Source: Xylaria sp. FL1777 (lineage: Eukaryota; Ascomycota; Sordariomycetes; Xylariales; Xylariaceae). Taken from it: DNA of 64,000 nt. The first letter of the stretch is position 1, and every line of letters begins with the position of its first letter. The notes beneath the pieces were generated by a model. The model was not told the DNA's origin. It ran no database searches and saw nothing but the letters and a program-made list of their open reading frames with translations. Below are positions 1 through 9,391 of the stretch, piece by piece. The position numbers and the translations under genes were made by a program. The stretch lies in assembly GCA_022578965.1 (NCBI GenBank), contig MU400578.1, positions 124,001-188,000 on the forward strand. The letters are read 5' to 3'.

Positions 1-163
1 CAGCCACGATGAGAGATGGATTGCTTGCGACCTTGTCGGGGACGTAGATGAACATCTGGATTGACGTTGGGTTCGTGCCACCAAAGTTGGTGACTTGTTG
101 GAGGGATGCTCCTAATGTTAAACCAGCCGCAGCCAGCGAGCCAAACGCAGTACTGAACTTCAT
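1..163 (-). CDS. Secreted CE1-type acetyl xylan/feruloyl esterase, N-terminal part (runs off the left edge)
   Basis: Only the first 54 codons lie in the window; the ATG is at 163 and the gene continues beyond position 1. The protein opens with a lysine followed by a hydrophobic stretch (MKFSTAFGSLAAAG...), a likely signal peptide ending near residue 18-20. Mature sequence then runs LQQVTNFG, followed by MFIYVPDKVASNPSLIVA. That is the start of the carbohydrate esterase family 1 / PHB-depolymerase-like fold, whose fungal members remove acetyl or feruloyl groups from plant xylan outside the cell. The catalytic Ser-Asp-His residues lie outside the window, so activity and integrity cannot be judged. 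Family assignment rests on the N-terminal motif only; acetyl xylan esterase and feruloyl esterase cannot be separated here. Confidence 0.75.
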   Translation of the reverse strand, partial: MKFSTAFGSLAAAGLTLGASLQQVTNFGGTNPTSIQMFIYVPDKVASNPSLIVA

Positions 164-2419
164 GTTAGCAGGTGTACTATTTGCTTGATACAATGAGAAA
201 ACACTAGAGGTCAAATCATCTACATAGTCAAGTTTCTCCTTTCAACGACCTTGACATTATTATATTTACCTCCAAGGCGACTTGTTCTCCGAGTTCAGGT
301 GCCATTTGTGAGTTTTTTTGCGGGGTGACAGTCAATTTGCCGGGACGGGTAGCGATCACGGGAATTCAAGAACCTTTAAGCTTCTCCGTGTAGGATTGCC
401 GGCTAAGATATACTATGCGGACGAAACTTTTTCATTCACAGAAAAGACTGTATATGCCGTAAAAAGATGCCGGCGGTTCGATCTAAGCACATCTTTACGG
501 AATCAAAGCCCAATGTAGATGAACATAGTATAGGCAGAGCTCAAATGAGATCCTCGGGGGGAGGATAGATAAGAAAGACCAAGCCTGTTGCCACGGATGT
601 TAAAGATACGAGTGTGTATTTCATGCTACCTTGATTATTAAAGAGGGACAACTAAAGAAAAAGAAAGATGTTCATGAGGAATGAGAAAACTAAACTATAC
701 GAGGAAATAATAATTAAAAAAAGCGCTACTTTGTTAACCGTTTCATCAACATCCATGGGCGAGTCAACAAGAAGCCTGTTGTTAATATCGACTGCCTTGG
801 AAGGGTGCGGGTCAATAAGAGCGTTTAAAAGCCGTTATTTTCAACTAGAGCTATGTTATTCTCAGCAGCTATCTATCGAAGACCGAAGGATTGCTTCTGT
901 CGTAAGCGATTCTCTCTTAATGAAAGACATTGTCTCGTATGCAGGCACGATGTTTCTTTCCGTTCTCTTTTGAAAGTCGCGTCATGCATCCCATGATAAG
1001 CAAGAAATAAACAGATATATGATGACCGTTCAGGGGCGATCGCGAAGAATAGTCCCAGGCTAGAAATATTGTCGAATCTCTGGCTTAGATTCACTGCCGC
1101 TCGCAGAAAGACTGTTGCTCAGGACGTGGGCGCCATGACATATTTTTGAATCACCACATCTTTGGAGCATGGAATGTTAAATCAGAGATCTTGCAAGTAA
1201 ATACTATAACTAGTTATATTTTATGCGACTACCAGTTACTCACGAGTGATAGTTAAATAAACACGACCAAGCTTTAGCTGGCCACTAGATTGGCCATGCT
1301 TCTATTACATCTACGGCGCTACTCATTTGACTAACCTGGATAGATCTTGCTATATATATAAATGAGATGCCTGTTGTGCCTTATACTATACATTCTTCTT
1401 GAGTCTATATACAATTGGTCCGGCCTTGCTAACCTTTCGGGTCCCCCGATACGTCTCAGATTAGTGAGGGCTGAATCGCCTCACTTCTGGATACGAGAGA
1501 TAGTCTCAATAGGTCTCTAATCTTGGACAGCGTACAAGGTGTTCAGCGCGATTAGCACGTGTAACAATTCGCTAGCCCCTTTAAAAGCGTTGTAATGTTG
1601 GTGGTTTGACTTTTACTACCTATCTGTTTTTGTTAGTTAGAAGTACCGTTAATCTTATTCATTATAGTCTATTACGATTATTTTTCTACAAGCTATTGTG
1701 TAAATCATACTTTTTCTTCAATCTACAGAAATTTCTGTGCGCAAGTTGAGACCATAGGTAACCTCTAGTCATTGTTCCCTTCGTTAAAAGGGGCAATGTT
1801 ATTGTTGAATTGCCAGATTAGGTTTAACGCATCTATTACCGAGTTAGTATGTATGCCCACTACCTACATTTTCTCCTAAAATGGCCCCGGGGTGTTCAGA
1901 CAGCTTTATAGTACAAAATCAATCACGAGACGTTATAATTTACAACATTAAATTTGTTGAAAGTCTTCTAGCCCAGCAATATTCATTCTTTTACAAAATT
2001 CCAGGAAACAAGAAGGTGCATAACTGAAAAACAAGGTCTAGTTGGTGATTAAGTAGGTAGCTCAGGTTGTGGCAGTGCTGCTATGGGTAAGTATTACACG
2101 ACAAACACATTACGTCATGGGAGTGGCTTTGTCGCTCCCAAGAATCGAGGAGGTTGGCCAGGTTGGCCATTCTCAGCTTGCCAAGGACAATTGTTAGTCG
2201 ATACAGTTGCATATCTTTATTTATATTGGGTACATTATATTTGGGCTGACGACGTGTTTCACCTTCTTCTGTGTCAACCAAACCTACAACCTACAAATAT
2301 TCATCGCCATCTCCTCCTTGCCTAACCAAGTACCCAGCATTATTTCAACGCTCACTTCTCATCAAAACCAACGCTCCTACATTTCACGGCCCAAATCAGT
2401 CGCTTTATTCCTATATACC
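164..2419. other. Intergenic, no gene seen
   Basis: About 2.2 kb between the esterase start and the small Cys-rich gene. The first few hundred bases should hold the esterase promoter (minus strand). Short open frames at 318-518 and 668-973 have no recognisable domain and no coding-like composition. No tRNA, transposon or tandem repeat was seen. The last about 150 bases before 2420 are C/T-rich with CAAC/CATC words, as expected for the leader of the next gene. Confidence 0.6.
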
Positions 2420-2787
2420 ATGGCTCCCACGCAACCCGAGAATGCCCAGACTACGTCAGCGGTCAACAGCCAGCAACACCAATCACAACAGGGCGAGACG
2501 CAAGAAATCTTGCTGCAGCCTATGACATCACAGCCAATGGGTGTGTACTTCATTCTTCATATCGTTTCGTTCTCCTTTCGATTCTGCACTCTTGTTCATC
2601 ATGCGGTCTGATGAACAATAATTTCATAGCTAGATGGGGGCATTGAGCTGACGTTTTCCCAGATCCCGAGCGCCCTCACGAAGAGTCGCAGATGAATCTG
2701 CGTGGTGGTGACAGGGGCGGCTGCTGTCCTGGCCGATTTTGCTTCTGCATCCCCTGCCCACTGCCCTGCGATTTCTGCATCATCTAA
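2420..2787 (+). CDS. Small cysteine-rich C-terminal protein, 81 aa, two exons
   Basis: Exons 2420-2540 and 2663-2787; the intron 2541-2662 has a GTGTGT donor, a GCTGAC branch-like site and a TTTCCCAG acceptor. The first exon encodes a hydrophilic Gln/Ser/Thr-rich N-terminus (residues 1-40). The second encodes a short acidic stretch, then a Gly/Arg hinge (RGGDRGG) and a C-terminal cluster of seven cysteines between residues 61 and 79 (CC, CFC, C, C, C), ending in Ile-Ile. The layout of a polar head and a terminal Cys/hydrophobic patch resembles small fungal tail-anchored or palmitoylated Cys-rich proteins (CYSTM-like). It has no signal peptide, so it is not an obvious secreted effector. Function unknown. 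Splicing rests on the consensus sites and on the Cys motif appearing exactly in the joined frame. Confidence 0.65.
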
Positions 2788-3133
2788 AGGACGGAAGAAC
2801 GGGGTTGGGTTCGTTATCCATCTGATAAATGGGATTTCGGCGGACTGCAGACACCGCCTCGGTGATTTTCAATCCAGCTTCTCCTGAAAGCTTACGTGTG
2901 ATGAATAATGAACGGTTTAGTCACATTTCAATTATTGTGCTTACAGGCGTGTTTATCTGTATCCGAATATCAGAATTGCTTGAAATTACTTTGAGCTTCA
3001 ATCTCGTATAGTACAGTGGACTAGATATTGTGATTAGATTGTAGGCGGGTATTTAATTTCAACTGATAATTGCGCTTATGAACTAGGCTTTCACAGGAAT
3101 CTCCCACTCTAATTCAACCTCGCCCTGTCTTCA
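2788..3133. other. Intergenic, no gene seen
   Basis: 346 bases between the 3' ends of the Cys-rich gene (+) and the MmgE/PrpD gene (-), a convergent arrangement. The DNA is AT-rich and should contain both polyadenylation regions. No conserved element recognised. Confidence 0.6.
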
Positions 3134-4492
3134 TCAATAGAGTGTCCTAAGTTGTCCAATATCGGTCATGTTCCCAATGCCCTTGAAAGCAGCATATGCC
3201 TTTTCTGCCCTGGCCTCTCCTATCCTTATCGAGACTTGATCGAGGAACTTCTTCTTCAGCTCGGCTTCTGTCAAGGGGTTCTCCAAGCTGCCGATCGCGT
3301 GCTCAATGTGCTTCTCAAGGGTGCTGCCGTCGTCGAACTCTATCGTCACCGTAGCCTGGTCTGTACTGAACTTTTCGTCGTCTGTCGTGACATTGACCTT
3401 CTTCCTAAACTCGATGACGGTCGCGTTGGTCACCGCGGCATCCGTGAAATAGCTGGGGGTCGCCTCGCCGTACAACACCCCTATAGCCGCCGCGTGATAG
3501 ACGCTGAACTTCCCCTCCAGTCCCGTAGTCGGATTCGTCTTCCCCGTCAGAACGAGCACCTCCGAGTTTACCTGCAGGTTGATGCTCTTCACTGACGCGA
3601 TGTCCTTCCCCTGCTGAATGCTCTCGTTGTGCAATTGAGTGGCGGCATCGATGGCCGGATGCAGCACTATGCCGCAGGGAAACGGTTTGAAGGTGTTCTT
3701 CTCGATCTCCCACGTCTTTCCCAGCTGGTCGAAGTACGCCGAGGCGTTCTCGCGCGTACTCACAACGTGAAGCCAGCCGTATTGGGCCTCCAGGCCCTGC
3801 AGCGAGCTCGTGTAGTTGTTCTTGGCCAGCAGCGCCCCCAGCATGCCGCCTTGGGCCGCGCGTCCAACATGGAACGATTTCGTCATGGAGCCGAAGAACT
3901 CCTGCATCCCCACTACTTGCGTCGCCGCTACCCCGATGGCGTTCTGCATCTGCACCGTGTCCAGCCCGATGAGCTTGCCCACGGCCACCGACGCCCCTAT
4001 CGACCCCACGGTGCTGGTGATGTGCCATCCCACATCGTAATGTTCTGGCGTGACGCCTAACCCTAACTTACACTCGGCCTCGACGCCCGCGACGAACGCC
4101 GTGAGGAATTCCTCCCCCGTCACGGGACCCTGCCATTCCGCCACAGCCAGCAGCGCGCTGGCGACTGGTCCGGCGGGGTGGATGATAGTCTCCAGATGCG
4201 TGTCGTCGTAATCGTCGATATGCGAAGCAATACCGTTTAAAAAAGCCGCCAGCTGCGCATCTGCATAACCGTCACTTATAGACCCGTTAGCGCCGAGGAT
4301 GCTTGACGTCGCCGGGCCGCCGAAGAAAGGCTGCGTCGTCGCCTGCGCTATATTGGGAGCGTCCTGGGCATAGCCGCCGATGGCACAGCCAGCCCAGTTA
4401 TAGACGCTTTTCACCGCCGCCTCGATCACCGGGGCGGTGAGGTCCGTGTAAGTCAGATTGGTAGCCCACGAGGCCAATTGGAGAGTCGCCAT
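3134..4492 (-). CDS. MmgE/PrpD family protein (2-methylcitrate dehydratase / cis-aconitate decarboxylase-like), 452 aa
   Basis: One uninterrupted exon, ATG at 4492. The sequence fits the MmgE/PrpD fold along its whole length. The expected acidic and histidine positions are present: Asp93, the DDTH motif at residues 96-99, His105 in HPAGP, His157 in GWH, and Lys205 in MTKSFHVG. These correspond to the active-site region known for PrpD and for cis-aconitate decarboxylases (CadA, mammalian IRG1/ACOD1). Family members dehydrate 2-methylcitrate or decarboxylate cis-aconitate to itaconate; many fungal paralogs have unknown substrates. No obvious mitochondrial presequence is visible. Neighbours do not form a recognisable itaconate cluster (no adjacent mitochondrial tricarboxylate carrier). 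Base composition is GC-rich like the other coding regions. Family is secure; substrate is not. Confidence 0.85.
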   Translation of the reverse strand: MATLQLASWATNLTYTDLTAPVIEAAVKSVYNWAGCAIGGYAQDAPNIAQATTQPFFGGPATSSILGANGSISDGYADAQLAAFLNGIASHIDDYDDTHLETIIHPAGPVASALLAVAEWQGPVTGEEFLTAFVAGVEAECKLGLGVTPEHYDVGWHITSTVGSIGASVAVGKLIGLDTVQMQNAIGVAATQVVGMQEFFGSMTKSFHVGRAAQGGMLGALLAKNNYTSSLQGLEAQYGWLHVVSTRENASAYFDQLGKTWEIEKNTFKPFPCGIVLHPAIDAATQLHNESIQQGKDIASVKSINLQVNSEVLVLTGKTNPTTGLEGKFSVYHAAAIGVLYGEATPSYFTDAAVTNATVIEFRKKVNVTTDDEKFSTDQATVTIEFDDGSTLEKHIEHAIGSLENPLTEAELKKKFLDQVSIRIGEARAEKAYAAFKGIGNMTDIGQLRTLY

Positions 4493-5776
4493 AATTGTCC
4501 CACGGATATCTAGAACTCTTTAGAAAACCGCGTGACAGCTAGGTGTTGAGTAAGTCGTAGGAAGATCAACACACCAACCTTTCTCACTTCCATAATTAAG
4601 TAGTTTATATCGAATACCCTCTTTTGCGGAGGCGTTACGGGTATGAAGTGACATCTCGGCCGGGTATAACCCGTTAATAAACCCGTCATCGTGTCGACAA
4701 CGCAGGGCCGGCCTGTTTCCGAGTCACCGGGATTTCCCTCCTCCACAGTCATCACCACTACCCCTCACGCTACCAAGGGTAGAGATGAGGTGCTCTAACT
4801 AGCGAGTCCTCACCAGATAACTCTCCAGATGATAGCATCCAGCTTGGAATGTATAAAAATTACGTTAGTCCGTAGCATACTGCCTTAAGACGGAGATGAC
4901 TTGTGCGGTCATCTACCGATAAATGACCTATAGTAACACGCCATTGTCATACTAAGACAGACTAGATAGACTAGCAGAATTCCTAGTCAACAATACATAC
5001 AGATAGTAAATATCAATGCGAAAGCTGATATCGTGGTGTAATGGCCAGACAATATCGACTACGGCAGATAGACTAATTCCGAGAGTGCGGTTACCATGTC
5101 CTACCGTTAGGTCATCAGTCTACGATGAATGATCTCAGTCGTACCATGAACTTGAGAAGCCAAGGGATGGGATGATGATGTAGAGTTACAAACAAGTACT
5201 TTATACCAAGTAAATCATCTTTGCTCTGGCATCTTTAAGATATACATCTTGCTGCTATATCGACGTAGGCATATTAGATATGCAGATTCTCCCGAACAAT
5301 ACACAAGAATACACTATTAAACAACTAGGCTCACCGGCAATAAACGAGTAACGTATTCACATTTGAATCGACCTTAAAGAAGAGACATATAGAAGAGCAT
5401 GCGCAAAGACTGATCTCCGCGTAGACATGCAGGGTTGGAGTAATATAGCGTCAACCACGCCCTTTCGTGGGGAACAAGGCGGGGGGGAGAACCCCAACTC
5501 CCGCTGCGGAGAAAGACAAGTAAGTTCCAGACAAGCAGACAGACGGTATTGGGCGTGATGATGTCAGTCATATATAACATGCCACCCAGAAACTAGGGAC
5601 CTCATATATCCCCGCGATGGCGGGCTGTTTCGTTTGCACGAGTTATTCAATACCTGAAAAACGCTACGGAGAGTGAAAAGAAGCAATTCAAAACCACGGT
5701 AACTAAGAATTACGGTCCTCTTATGGTCTGTGTGCCTATAGTAGGATAAATCGAGAGAGATACACAATAGTTCACC
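4493..5776. other. Intergenic promoter region between divergent genes
   Basis: 1.28 kb between the starts of the MmgE/PrpD gene (-) and the HAD gene (+), so it should hold both promoters. No open frame has a recognisable domain. A tRNA-like word near 5036 was examined and rejected. No tandem repeat seen. Confidence 0.6.
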
Positions 5777-6702
5777 ATGGCGCCCTCGCACCCTGATTTG
5801 ACGGGCTTCAAAGCTCTTAGGTACGTACTTACATACTATGCTCATCATGAAGCCAACTGTATCAGTCATAACTCAATCCGCAATGCTGCCTCACACGACT
5901 CCTATATACCCCTTATCAACAAGAATTCTCCGACTAACCAAGGCCGTCCATCTTCAGCTTCGACTGCTACGGCACGCTAATCGATTGGGAAACGGGACTG
6001 CAGAACGCCCTGCGCCCACTAGTCTCGCAGCTCCCACAAAACCACCCACTGAAGAGCGATCCGCCGACGGCCGCGATGCAGCGTCTAGATGCGATCGCGA
6101 CGGCGCACCAGGTGCGGACGCCAACGCTGCCGTACAACGAGCTGCTCGTGATGTCGCTATCGGATCTGGCACGCGAGATGGACCTCGCGCTGCCGGACAG
6201 CGTGAGCGAGCCGTTCGGCAACGCCGTGGGCACGTGGGCGCCGTTCCCGGACACGGTGGCGGGGCTGCAGAGGCTCAGGGCGCACTACAAGCTGATCATC
6301 CTGTCGAACGTCGACAACGCCAACATCGCGGCGACCGTGGACAAGCAGCTGGCCCCCGCGCGCTTCGACGCCGTGTACACGGCGCAGGACATCGGCGGCT
6401 ACAAGCCCGCGCGCGCCAACTTCGAGTACCTCTTCGCGCATGCCAAGGCCGATCTCGACGTGGACTGGACGCAAGGCGACCTCCTGCACGTCGCGAGGAG
6501 TCTGGGCGTTGACCACGTCCCTGCTAAGGAGCTTGGGCTTAGGAGCGTGTGGATTTCTCGCGGCGGGGAGAAGGAGGAGGGAGAAGGCGTCGGTGGAGGG
6601 TTGCGGGAGCTGAGGGAGAAGACGGCGTTCGAGTGGAGGTTTGATACTATTGGTGATTTTGCGGATGAGGTCGAGAGGCAATTCGCTGCTAAGAAGTCGT
6701 AG
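5777..6702 (+). CDS. Haloacid dehalogenase type II-like hydrolase, 262 aa, two exons
   Basis: Exons 5777-5820 and 5958-6702. The 137-nt intron has a GTACGT donor, an ACTAAC branch site near 5932 and a TTCAG acceptor. The junction restores motif I, FDCYGTLIDWE, with nucleophile Asp17 created just after the splice. Motif II is LSNVD (Ser131) and motif III Lys is Lys164 in GGYKPARANF. The C-terminal LHVARSLGVDHVPAKELGL segment is typical of L-2-haloacid dehalogenase-like (type II) HAD proteins. Members hydrolyse a substrate through an aspartyl intermediate, classically releasing halide from 2-haloalkanoic acids, but many fungal members are phosphatase-like or uncharacterised. A Glu/Gly-rich loop near residues 200-210 is probably a disordered insertion. 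The gene converges on Rrn9 with 182 bp between stops. Confidence 0.88.
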
Positions 6703-6884
6703 TTCTCTCTCACGAGGCATTTATTATATGAACCCTTGAAATGTATACTTAGATAATAGGTCTTTTCCCCCTCTCGCTACGAGTGCTGTGAGTGGAGCTT
6801 TCCACAATAGGGATTGATATAGCGAAGCGATTCAAAAGAGTCGACTGGTCGGAGTTACCGTCTGTGAGTTAATCAATCAATCAA

Positions 6885-9041
6885 TTAATCAGATGATTCT
6901 TCGTGATCAGTCGTAGAATCGGCGTCTCGCATCCTCATATTCGCCATCTCTGCATTACGCCTAGCGTGCCTCCGCGGCCGTCTCTTTTCCTTCGCTGCGT
7001 CTTCACTACGCCAGCCGGGCCGTATCCTAATGGGCTTCAGGAACCCGTCGACGTGCACGGCGCCATGCATCTCATCCTGGCTGTCGACGTCGACTGGCAA
7101 CTCGTCTTCATCGTACTTGTGCATGAGCCTTAGATGGCGTATCAGGTTCTGGCGTCGTGTAAACGGGTCTACGGCCCGCGGGCAATTGTTGAATATGCAG
7201 AAGTGCATTCCGCCAGCAGCTGACGCAGATCTTGACTTGGATCTACTACGCGGTACGCCACTCGTCGACGAGCTACCGCGGCCACGGCCTCGACCTCTGC
7301 TCTCGCTTTCGGACGGCGCTGCGCTAGTTGCACGAGACGTACGGGAGCGCAGACCCGGCGGCCCCTCGTTATCATCGTCTTCTGAATCTTCCGGGAAATA
7401 AGGGATGGTCATGCCCGGGGTATAGTGTACGTGCTCATCCAATTTTGTCCTGTGCGGCGGTCCCTCCTGCAGTGTATGGAGAGTAAAGTTCTGGCCGAAG
7501 AGGTCGGCGCACCGCCGCGCGGCTCGATCCAGCGCTGGTGCAGGGAATCCCGCGAGCGCGGCCGCCCCGAGAATATCTCTCCAATCCCGCAAACGGACCC
7601 GCGCTAATATCGGTGGCCGATGTGGGTTGGTTTTGGTTTGGCTAGCTAAGGTGATATCGGATAGAGCTTCTGAACCTCTCCGTCGCGGCCGTGATTGCGT
7701 GCGAGGTCTTCGTCCCCTGGGCTTAGTTCTAGTTCTGGTGTCCCTATATTCGGCAGTCGAATTCGGCGCCGGTGTAGAATCCGAGACGGGCTCGGGCTCA
7801 TCGTCAGCGAATGAAGGGATAGGTTCCTTCCGCAGTCGCGCGATCCGGATGGCGTAAGCCTTATCCGTCTCGCCGTCAAGCCGTGGGTAAACCTTTCTTG
7901 GCCGGCCTCTTTTCTTAATACCATCAGGTGCTTCTGGGGTTTCCTGTGCTATAGAGGATGCGCGGGACTTGGCGACTCGTCTGCGCTTGGCGCCTGGTGA
8001 CTGAGAGTGAGTTTTTGAAGGTCGCCGGCTACGCGAACGAAAGTGGGAACGGGAGCGGGACTGAGGACGAGACGACTCGTCGGATGCGTCAGATCCATAG
8101 GAGCAAGTGTTTTTGGATTCTTGGGCGTTATGGAGGACAGTCAGTGTTGTATCTAGCTTTGCTAGTATGCCTCGTACCAAAGGACGTAGGAGAGTGTATG
8201 ATAGCTCATCATCCGTTGCAACGACGGTTTTCAGCGGGAGGATCTCCGACAGAGGAGGGGACGATTGCTTTTCAACATGTAGATCATCGACATCCATCAT
8301 ATCACCCTCGCCAGCACTTTCGTATTTCACTGATCGAGCCTTCGAACTCGTTTTAGATCTAGATTTCGGCCTGACACGGCTGGGTTTGGAGCTCATCTCT
8401 GTGTCAGAGCCCGCTTCATCGCTGCTCGCAGGTCGGGATCCCACTGTATCCTCATTTGGTTGTGCCGCTTCCTGCCTTGCTTGAAATCTCTCCTTCGCCA
8501 GTCTTAACACGGCAGCCGAGATTGTGTCCTCCAATTCGGCCTTAGGTGTATACGACGCCTGCATTCTGAAGGTGAAGCGCTCCTCGGCGTCATCTGTCCG
8601 CCCCATGAACCCTGGAAGCGGCACCGCGGTTGCGGGCAAAGGCCACGCCGTCCATAGATTCGGAGGCACCCATTTGTCCTCTTGCACCGGTTGTCCTGTC
8701 TCAATATCGACATCCTGCTCGTTGTTCTTGGTTAGCATTCAACGTGACCTTCCTATGTGGCGGTGCGGGTGCATTACCTGATCAGGCTCCGGCTTCGTCG
8801 CGTCTCGTGCCTTTCTTCTGTTCCTGTCATGTCTGTGCTTGAGCGTGAATGCATTGTACAGATGGACAGAGAGGTCCTGATTACGAATCGCATTGAGGGC
8901 GGTGAGCGTGTCGATTTCGGCACTGTTCAGCTGCTGCCAGGTGGATGGAGGGCCAGTCCAGCGGTTGGGACGCTCATCTTCTTCATTCGAATCATCGGAA
9001 CTGGGGAGATATTCGTCTGAGTCATTCCGTCCATATGCCAT
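6885..9041 (-). CDS. RRN9: RNA polymerase I transcription initiation factor Rrn9-like, 697 aa, two exons
   Basis: Exons 8778-9041 and 6885-8714. The 63-nt intron has a GTAATG donor, a TGCTAAC branch site and a GCAG acceptor. The Rrn9 homology region spans the junction, roughly residues 25-110: RWTGPPSTWQQLN... in exon 1, then PPNLWTAWPLP in exon 2. In yeast, Rrn9 is a subunit of the upstream activation factor that recruits Pol I to the rDNA promoter. The middle is low complexity, rich in Ser/Arg/Lys, with likely nuclear localisation signals. A C-terminal C2H2-like pair (Cys594, Cys599, His615, His620) is present. ATG 9041 was chosen because the frame upstream offers only a non-ATG codon. Acceptors 9 or 12 nt upstream would keep frame and add three or four residues. 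Pescadillo lies directly upstream on the same strand. Confidence 0.82.
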
Positions 9042-9391
9042 CACAATATAATTGGTGGTGTAATTGAATTGAGAAAGCTGTGAACGAACGCGTAGTGAAG
9101 AAGGAAAAGGGAAGAAAAAGGTGTTATCCAATTGTGGGTTCGACGGGCTCCTTCCTTTCTAAAAAGAAAGAAGAGGAAAATAAACAAAAATAAATAACAA
9201 TAATAAAAATTAAGGTTCTACGAAGCTTATATTCGAGTATTTTTGTCTGGATACACTATTTCCACAGCACAACTATCTCACCTCGCGAAACACTGGGCAC
9301 ACGGCACTTCAGGATTGTCATAAAATTTGGACAGCGCGGCATCAATGCAAATTTTATGTGGTATTATAAACAACCCAAATCTAACAATTCC
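9042..9391. other. Intergenic: Rrn9 promoter and Pescadillo 3' end
   Basis: 350 bases between two minus-strand genes. It includes an A-rich stretch with AAAGAAAG and AATAAC words near 9160-9210. This is a likely promoter or leader for Rrn9, with the Pescadillo polyadenylation region to its left. No gene seen. Confidence 0.6.

Noticed and set aside
318..973. Two short plus-strand open frames
   Set aside because: No domain, atypical composition, and they lie in the expected promoter of the CE1 esterase.
5030..5110. tRNA-like word (TGGTGTAATGGCCAGACA) followed by a loose B-box-like GGTTACCATGTCC
   Set aside because: Acceptor, anticodon and T stems do not pair, and the B-box lacks the TTCGA core; no tRNA can be drawn.
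9042..9131. N-terminal extension of Rrn9
   Set aside because: The frame upstream of ATG 9041 offers only a TTG, and the extension is promoter-like.
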